Origin: Blautia sp. OF03-15BH
Lineage (GTDB): Bacteria; Bacillota; Clostridia; Lachnospirales; Lachnospiraceae
Direction: 5' to 3'
Assembly (NCBI RefSeq): GCF_003463065.1
Contig: NZ_QSCM01000006.1
Coordinates: 62,001 to 126,000 of the forward strand
Length of the DNA: 64,000 bases
The notes beneath the pieces are model-generated. The model saw nothing but the letters and a program-made list of their open reading frames with translations. It had not been told where the DNA came from and did not search any database. The position numbers and the translations under genes are program-made. Each line of letters begins with the position of its first letter. The first letter of the stretch is position 1. Positions 59,478-64,000 of this stretch are shown here, piece after piece.

Positions 59478-59655
59478 AAAGATACAGATTTTTGTACAAA
59501 AGGGAGAAAAAGAAGAGTGGGGTGGAAAAACAGACCGTGTTTCCCTCCGCTTTTTCTGTTTATTTCTGCATATGGACAAGCGTGCGCATTGCGTGTATAA
59601 TAAAGCTATCTCAAAAACAAGTCTTGCCGGTTCGGCAAAAAAATCCAGATTTTAA
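59478..59655. other. Short intergenic region before MITE copy C
   Basis: A weak stem around 59505-59570 (AGAAAAAG / CTTTTTCT with internal GGAAA/TTTCC pairing) may end bofA transcription. A TTGCGTGTATAATAA block near 59590-59605 includes TATAAT and could be a -10 reading toward the Tad operon, interrupted by copy C. Confidence 0.4.
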
Positions 59656-59839
59656 GTAACAGTTCAGAACATCAGCAAAATGAAAAATCAGACTATGCAA
59701 ACTCGTTTGCAATAGGATGAATTTTCATTTTGGAATGGGCGGAACGCCCATTAGCCTCAGACAGAAGCTGCGCATGCAGCGATAGCGCATGCAATGCGCG
59801 TGTCTGTGGCCTGTTGGGCTGAACGTTCTGAATAGTTAC
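59656..59839 (+). mobile_element. 184-bp MITE-like structured repeat, copy C
   Basis: Nearly identical to copy A and in the same orientation. It is flanked by a perfect 8-bp direct repeat GATTTTAA (59648-59655 and 59840-59847). It ends 18 bases before the ribosome site of the prepilin peptidase gene, so it lies in that operon's leader or promoter region. Confidence 0.9.
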
Positions 59840-59868
59840 GATTTTAAAAAACTAAAAGAGGTGATTTT

Positions 59869-60381
59869 CTGGAAACGATCCAAAAAATTTCCGTATGCCT
59901 TCTGGTGACGGCAGCCGTTTTTCAGGATCTGAAAAGGGGGATCATATCCAATACCCTGATTTTTACAGGCCTTTTTGGAGGACTCATTTTTCAACTGTTT
60001 CGCCTGGGTGGCTGGGGACTCGTGTTTTTTCTGGGAAGTGCAGCCTTTCCGATTCTGCTTCTTGCTTTCCTTTATTATTTTCGTATGATCGGCGCAGGAG
60101 ACATCAAACTGTTGGCTGTGCTTGGTGGTTTTCTGGGGATCCGTGATCTGCTTCATTGTCTTGTCTGGGCCCTGTTTTTCGGGGGTGTCCTGTCTTTGCT
60201 TCTTATGCTGTACCGGAAAAATCTGCTTCAGCGTTTTCAGTATCTGGCAGGTTATGTTTTTGCTTCTGTCCAGAAAAGAGAATGGCGGCCTTACCGGCAG
60301 AAAGAAGACAAAAGCGGCGAATTTCCGCTGTCAGTTCCCATTGCGCTGAGTGTCTGCCTTTTTATGACAGGACTGATCTGA
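59869..60381 (+). CDS. tadV: Type IV prepilin peptidase, TadV/CpaA class
   Basis: Aspartic membrane protease that cleaves Flp prepilins. 170 residues from a CTG at 59869, chosen because AGAGGTGAT lies 5 bases before it; the next possible start is the GTG at 59905, which would remove part of the first helix. The two catalytic aspartates are in the first loop (FQDLKRGIISN) and in GAGDIKLLA (family GxGD). About six membrane helices. The start is only 30 bases after MITE copy C. First gene of the Tad pilus operon; tadZ starts 12 bases after the stop. Confidence 0.85.
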   Translation: METIQKISVCLLVTAAVFQDLKRGIISNTLIFTGLFGGLIFQLFRLGGWGLVFFLGSAAFPILLLAFLYYFRMIGAGDIKLLAVLGGFLGIRDLLHCLVWALFFGGVLSLLLMLYRKNLLQRFQYLAGYVFASVQKREWRPYRQKEDKSGEFPLSVPIALSVCLFMTGLI

Positions 60382-60393
60382 AAGGAGGAGTTT

Positions 60394-61503
60394 ATGAAAA
60401 AAAGCATTTTTGCAGTATGCGATCTGGAAGCATCCTATGCATACAATCTCATGGAAGCCATTGATGAAACGCAGGGGTCTTCCTTTGAAGTCCAGGCGTT
60501 TACCAATGTGGAACGGCTGATCGCTTATGCAGGAGAACGTCATATCGAGCTGCTCCTGATCTCAGCCGCCGCCATGTGCGGAGAGCTTCTGAAGCTTTCT
60601 ATCGGAAAGATCATGATCCTTTCAGAGGGAGAAAAGAAAAAAGAACTCTCCGAATATCCCTGCATTTATAAATATCAGGCTTCCGATCAGCTGATCGCGG
60701 AGGTGATGAATTATTACGCGGTGGAGGCAGTGCCGGCACCAATGGCCATGTTGAAAAAGAAGGTGGAGATCGTTGGTATTTATTCTCCGGTCGGCCGGTG
60801 CATGAAAACCTCTCTGGCGCTGACCTACGGACAGCTTCTGGCACGGGAACACAAGGTTTTGTATCTGAATCTGGAGGAATATGCAGGTTTTGAAACTTTG
60901 CTGGAGGAAACTTATGAGGCAGACCTTACAGATCTTCTCTATTTTGCTCGTCTGGGGAGTGGAAATCTGGTTTACCGTCTGGGAAGCCTGATCTGTCATC
61001 TGGGAGCACTGGATTATATCCCGCCGGCGTTCTGCCCGGAGGATCTCCGGAATATTTCACCCGGAGAATGGCTTTCTCTGATCCGGGATCTGGCGGAATA
61101 CAGTGCATATGAGGTGCTTCTTCTGGATATTGGTCCGGCAGTGAATGGAACGGCGGAACTTTTGAAACTCTGTACCCGGATCTTTATGCCCATGCCGGAG
61201 GATGAGGCGGCGCTTGCCAAGGCAGAACAGTATGAAAAAGTGCTGAAGCAGCAGAATGTGCTGGAGGTTCTGGAGAAAACAAGGAAACTTTCCATGCCCT
61301 TCGTCAGTGGAAGTGGAAAGGGAAAAGCTTATATGGAGCAGCTGATCTGGGGAGAACTGGGCGATCTCGCCAGACAGCTGATCAGGGAGGAAAACGATGG
61401 AGGAATGGGAACAGGAAGGACGGAACCTTCGAAAAAAGCTCCGGGAGCGGCTGGATCAGACACGGGAAGTGAAAGACCAGGAGATTTACAGGCAGATCGA
61501 TGA
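60394..61503 (+). CDS. tadZ: TadZ/CpaE-like pilus localisation ATPase
   Basis: 369 residues. An N-terminal receiver-like domain (about 1-115) lacks an obvious phospho-acceptor. A MinD/ParA-type ATPase domain follows with an altered P-loop (IYSPVGRCMKTSLAL; the glycine-rich part is weak, while Lys-Thr-Ser is kept) and LLLDIGP as the switch. Such proteins place the Tad machine at a cell site. The reading frame overlaps tadA by 107 bases, so the last 35 residues are encoded in an overlapping frame and look unlike the domain (GTGRTEPSKKAPGAAGS); they may be dispensable or result from a frameshift. Confidence 0.8.
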   Translation: MKKSIFAVCDLEASYAYNLMEAIDETQGSSFEVQAFTNVERLIAYAGERHIELLLISAAAMCGELLKLSIGKIMILSEGEKKKELSEYPCIYKYQASDQLIAEVMNYYAVEAVPAPMAMLKKKVEIVGIYSPVGRCMKTSLALTYGQLLAREHKVLYLNLEEYAGFETLLEETYEADLTDLLYFARLGSGNLVYRLGSLICHLGALDYIPPAFCPEDLRNISPGEWLSLIRDLAEYSAYEVLLLDIGPAVNGTAELLKLCTRIFMPMPEDEAALAKAEQYEKVLKQQNVLEVLEKTRKLSMPFVSGSGKGKAYMEQLIWGELGDLARQLIREENDGGMGTGRTEPSKKAPGAAGSDTGSERPGDLQADR

Positions 61504-62623
61504 TCTGATCCTGGAGGAGACACGGAACCGTTATGTGAGCCTTCGGAGAAAAGAGGCGCTTCGGACGGAGCTTTTCAACAGCATCCGGAAACTGGATATC
61601 CTGCAGGAACTGATCGACGATGACTCTGTCACGGAGATCATGGTCAACGGGACAGAAGGAATTTTTCTGGAACGGAACGGCCGTCTGCTCTGCTGGGAGA
61701 AAAAGATCGCTTCCAAAGAAAAACTGGAAGATATGGTCCAGCAGATCGCGGGTCGGTGCAACCGGATCGTCAATGAATCGGTACCGGTGGCAGATGCCAG
61801 ACTTTCGGATGGTTCCAGGGTCAGCCTGGTGCTTCCGCCGGTGGCTTTAAACGGACCGGTCATCACAATCCGTCGTTTCCCGAAGAATCCCATTCACATG
61901 GACCGGCTGGTGGAGCTGGGGGCTGTCACGCCGGAGGTGGTCGCTTTTTTGAAAGCACTGGTAAAAGGAGGCTACAATATTTTCATCAGTGGAGGAACCG
62001 GCTCCGGAAAGACTACATTTCTCAATGCATTGTCCGATTTTATCCCCAAGGAAGAGCGCATCATTACCATTGAAGACAATGCGGAGCTTCAAATCCAGGG
62101 AGCGGAGAATCTGGTACGGCTGGAGGCACGGCAGGCCAATACGGAAGGAAAAAATGCTGTGACGATCCGGGATCTGATCAAGGCAAGCCTGCGGATGAGG
62201 CCGGATCGGATCGTGGTGGGGGAGGTGCGAGGGGAAGAAGCGCTGGATATGATCCAGAGTATGAACACAGGCCATGATGGTTCTTTAAGCACCGGTCATG
62301 CCAATAGCCCGAGAGATATGCTGGCCAGGCTGGAAACCATGATCCTGATGGCTATGGAACTGCCGCTTTCTGCGGTCAGGCGTCAGATCGCTTCTGCGGT
62401 GGATCTGATCATCCATCTTGGCAGAATGAGAGACCGGAGCCGAAAAGTGATGGAGATCGTGGAGATCACAGGCTATGACGGAAGTTCCGGTGAGATCACA
62501 GCCAGAACCCTGTTTCAGTTAGAAGAGACAAAGGAGCATCCTATGGGGATCCTTGTAAAGCAGAACGAGCTTCTTCAGACAGAAAAACTGAAGCGGGCGG
62601 GGATCGTGCCGGAAAAAGAGTGA
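61397..62623 (+). CDS. tadA: Tad secretion ATPase TadA (CpaF family)
   Basis: 408 residues. Hexameric ATPase driving Flp pilus assembly. The N-terminal helical region (about 1-80) is followed by the N2C domain and the ATPase core: Walker A ISGGTGSGKTTFLNA, Asp box RIITIEDNAELQI, Walker B RPDRIVVGEVRGEEALD, His box SLSTGHANS. GGGAGG lies directly before the ATG, giving confidence in the start despite the long overlap with tadZ. Confidence 0.95.
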   Translation: MEEWEQEGRNLRKKLRERLDQTREVKDQEIYRQIDDLILEETRNRYVSLRRKEALRTELFNSIRKLDILQELIDDDSVTEIMVNGTEGIFLERNGRLLCWEKKIASKEKLEDMVQQIAGRCNRIVNESVPVADARLSDGSRVSLVLPPVALNGPVITIRRFPKNPIHMDRLVELGAVTPEVVAFLKALVKGGYNIFISGGTGSGKTTFLNALSDFIPKEERIITIEDNAELQIQGAENLVRLEARQANTEGKNAVTIRDLIKASLRMRPDRIVVGEVRGEEALDMIQSMNTGHDGSLSTGHANSPRDMLARLETMILMAMELPLSAVRRQIASAVDLIIHLGRMRDRSRKVMEIVEITGYDGSSGEITARTLFQLEETKEHPMGILVKQNELLQTEKLKRAGIVPEKE

Positions 62624-62633
62624 GGTTAAACGT

Positions 62634-63377
62634 ATGGAAAGAGATTATGGGATCCTGGAATTGACAGGAAAAGAAAAAGGAAAACTGATACTTCTCTATC
62701 TGGGAATCTGTGCCATGGTGAGCTGGCTTTTTTATCATTCTTTCTGGGCAGTACTTCCTTTTCTTCTCGGTTTTCCGGTGTTTCTGAAAAAGCAAAAGGA
62801 AAAGAAGATCCGGGAAAGGAGAGAAGAACTGCTTACAGAGTTCCTCACCGGGATCCATGCGGTGGCCAGTGCACTGGATGCCGGATATTCCATGGAAAAT
62901 GCTTTGGGAGAAGCCTTGAAAGAAACGGAAAAGATCTATGGGGCAGACGGAGTTTTTACAGAGGAATTAAGAGAAATGGAGAGAAAACGGAATCTGAACC
63001 AGAGCCTGGAATCTTTGTGGACCGATCTCGGAAAAAGAAGCGGCATGGAGGATATTGAAAATTTCGGGGAGATCTTTCAGGTGGCACGCCGTTCCGGGGG
63101 AAATCTGAAAGAGATCATCCGGAGTACGGCAGATAACATCAGCCGGAAAACAGAGACCCGAAGAGAGATCGAGATCAGTCTGGCTTCGAAAAAAATGGAA
63201 CAGAAGATCATGAGTGCTGTGCCGTTTTTCATTCTGGCTTATGTGGATCTGGGATCTTCAGAATTTCTGGAAGGCCTGTATCATAACACATTTGGGATCC
63301 TGCTGATGACGGTTTGTCTCGGCCTTTATCTGATCGCTTTTTTCTGGGGGAGGAGGATCGTGGAAATTGACATATGA
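62634..63377 (+). CDS. tadB: Tad inner-membrane protein TadB
   Basis: 247 residues. Type II secretion F-domain protein: early membrane helices (~18-50), then the cytoplasmic helical F domain (LLTEFLTGIHAVASALDAGYSMENAL, FGEIFQVARRSGGNLKEIIRSTADNI), and C-terminal helices. Forms the platform for the TadA motor with TadC. The stop overlaps the following frame. Confidence 0.88.
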   Translation: MERDYGILELTGKEKGKLILLYLGICAMVSWLFYHSFWAVLPFLLGFPVFLKKQKEKKIRERREELLTEFLTGIHAVASALDAGYSMENALGEALKETEKIYGADGVFTEELREMERKRNLNQSLESLWTDLGKRSGMEDIENFGEIFQVARRSGGNLKEIIRSTADNISRKTETRREIEISLASKKMEQKIMSAVPFFILAYVDLGSSEFLEGLYHNTFGILLMTVCLGLYLIAFFWGRRIVEIDI

Positions 63378-64000
63378 ACAATGGAAAGAACCTTTTGACC
63401 GGGCGGGAAAATGGCTGGTCAGGCGTTATCCGGGAATCCTTAAGGGGAAACAGGGACAGGAAAATGAGGCAAGGCTGAAGGTTCTCCGGACGACAAGAAA
63501 CAAGATGACGATTGAAACTTATTATGAAAGAAAGTTTTCCGGAATGTTGCTGTTTCTTTTTGGAGGGCTGCTTTTTCTCGGGGTTCTGGCACTTGGTTTT
63601 CATGGGGAAGTGTCTTGGATGGAGCGGCCGTCGATAAAAAGGCCGGGGTATGGGGAAGGGAATCTGGAGACAGAGCTGACGGTGGGTTTTTTCGGAGAAG
63701 AAGTGGTGGATATCCCGCTGACGATAGGAGAAAGAAAGTATTCCCGTGAGGAGATCCAGGAAATTTTTCAGGGAATCCTCGAAAATCTGGAGGAACAGAT
63801 CCTTGGAGAAAACAAATCTCTGGAGGAAGTAAGAAAGGATCTGAACTTTGCTGATTCATTCGGAAACGGAACGGTTACTGCAGTCTGGTCTGTGGATCCA
63901 CCGGACTATATGGATGATAACGGACACTTTCTTTGTGAACCGCCAAAAGAAGGGATTCTTGCAGCAGTGAAGTTGACACTGAAGTATGAAAATCAGGAGA
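63367..64000 (+). CDS. Tad-locus membrane protein of unknown function (3' partial)
   Basis: The frame is open to the right edge. It starts at a TTG (63367) that overlaps the tadB stop and follows GGAGGAGG by about 10 bases. The first ~55 residues are basic and cytoplasmic; a single membrane helix follows at about 58-78 (GMLLFLFGGLLFLGVLALGF), then an extracellular region with beta-like segments (TELTVGFFGEEVVDIPLTIGERKYSREEIQEIF). In other Tad loci this place is usually taken by TadC, but the single helix and the soluble domain do not fit that protein. I do not recognise the family. Confidence 0.7.
   Translation, partial: MTYEQWKEPFDRAGKWLVRRYPGILKGKQGQENEARLKVLRTTRNKMTIETYYERKFSGMLLFLFGGLLFLGVLALGFHGEVSWMERPSIKRPGYGEGNLETELTVGFFGEEVVDIPLTIGERKYSREEIQEIFQGILENLEEQILGENKSLEEVRKDLNFADSFGNGTVTAVWSVDPPDYMDDNGHFLCEPPKEGILAAVKLTLKYENQE

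Noticed and set aside
1..64000. CRISPR arrays, tRNA or rRNA genes, complete insertion sequences, prophage genes
   Set aside because: None could be supported on reading the window; the repeated elements found are MITE-like and have no transposase.

Overview
The window looks like a chromosomal segment of a Gram-positive, spore-forming gut Clostridium relative (Lachnospiraceae, possibly Blautia or a close genus; this is inferred from gene content, not proven). Supporting signs are strong AAGGAGG-type ribosome sites, a BofA-family sporulation gene, a type III glutamine synthetase, DapL, an archaeal-type AspRS next to GatCAB, a stand-alone MsmK-type sugar ATPase, GldA/F/G-DUF4340 genes and a Tad pilus locus. 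No rRNA, tRNA, CRISPR array, prophage or complete insertion sequence was seen.

Layout. 0-2.3 kb is AT-rich accessory DNA: the end of a cell-wall hydrolase, a serine-protease-fold protein that has lost its whole catalytic triad, and a nuclease/transposase remnant. 2.3-14.2 kb is a nitrogen and nucleotide block: purF and glnN on the minus strand, then pyrG, gltB and gltD on the plus strand. 14.3-18.4 kb is a cobalamin-riboswitch-controlled pair of nitrogenase-like genes (a NifH-NifD-type fusion and a partner subunit), followed by decayed pieces of a peptide/nickel-type ABC importer. 19.0-22.2 kb holds glnA, an ANTAR antiterminator-type protein and dapL. 22.3-26.9 kb is aspS-gatC-gatA-gatB, the indirect route to Asn-tRNA and Gln-tRNA. 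27.3-36.6 kb has an ECF S component, a BceRSAB-like peptide-sensing and resistance module, a D,D-carboxypeptidase, a small integrase-like protein and a DEDDh exonuclease. 37-47.7 kb has msmK, a PucR/CdaR-type regulator, an aconitase-family hydratase and a Gld-type ABC operon. 47.8-59.5 kb has a GH2 hydrolase, a long mostly non-coding transcript carrying a 49-residue peptide gene, a TPR-AAA+ protein, a family VIII-type esterase, an autoregulated TetR, a GH13 amylase, glgB and bofA. 59.8-64 kb is the start of a Tad pilus operon (tadV, tadZ, tadA, tadB and a partial gene).

How the parts fit. Ammonium assimilation is concentrated here (two glutamine synthetases, GOGAT, the glutamine-using PurF, PyrG and GatCAB, and an ANTAR regulator). 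Both glutamine synthetase genes have the same architecture: a strong promoter followed within about 10 nt by a terminator hairpin, which suggests attenuation. A 184-bp structured element with inverted-repeat ends occurs three times in intergenic DNA; two copies are flanked by perfect 8-bp duplications, and a 21-bp end-to-end footprint lies near the tetR gene. The most unusual system is the B12-riboswitch-controlled nitrogenase-like pair. It keeps the Fe-protein motifs and some cluster cysteines, but no nifB, nifE, nifN or nifV gene is present in the window, so it is more likely a reductase of another substrate than a nitrogenase.
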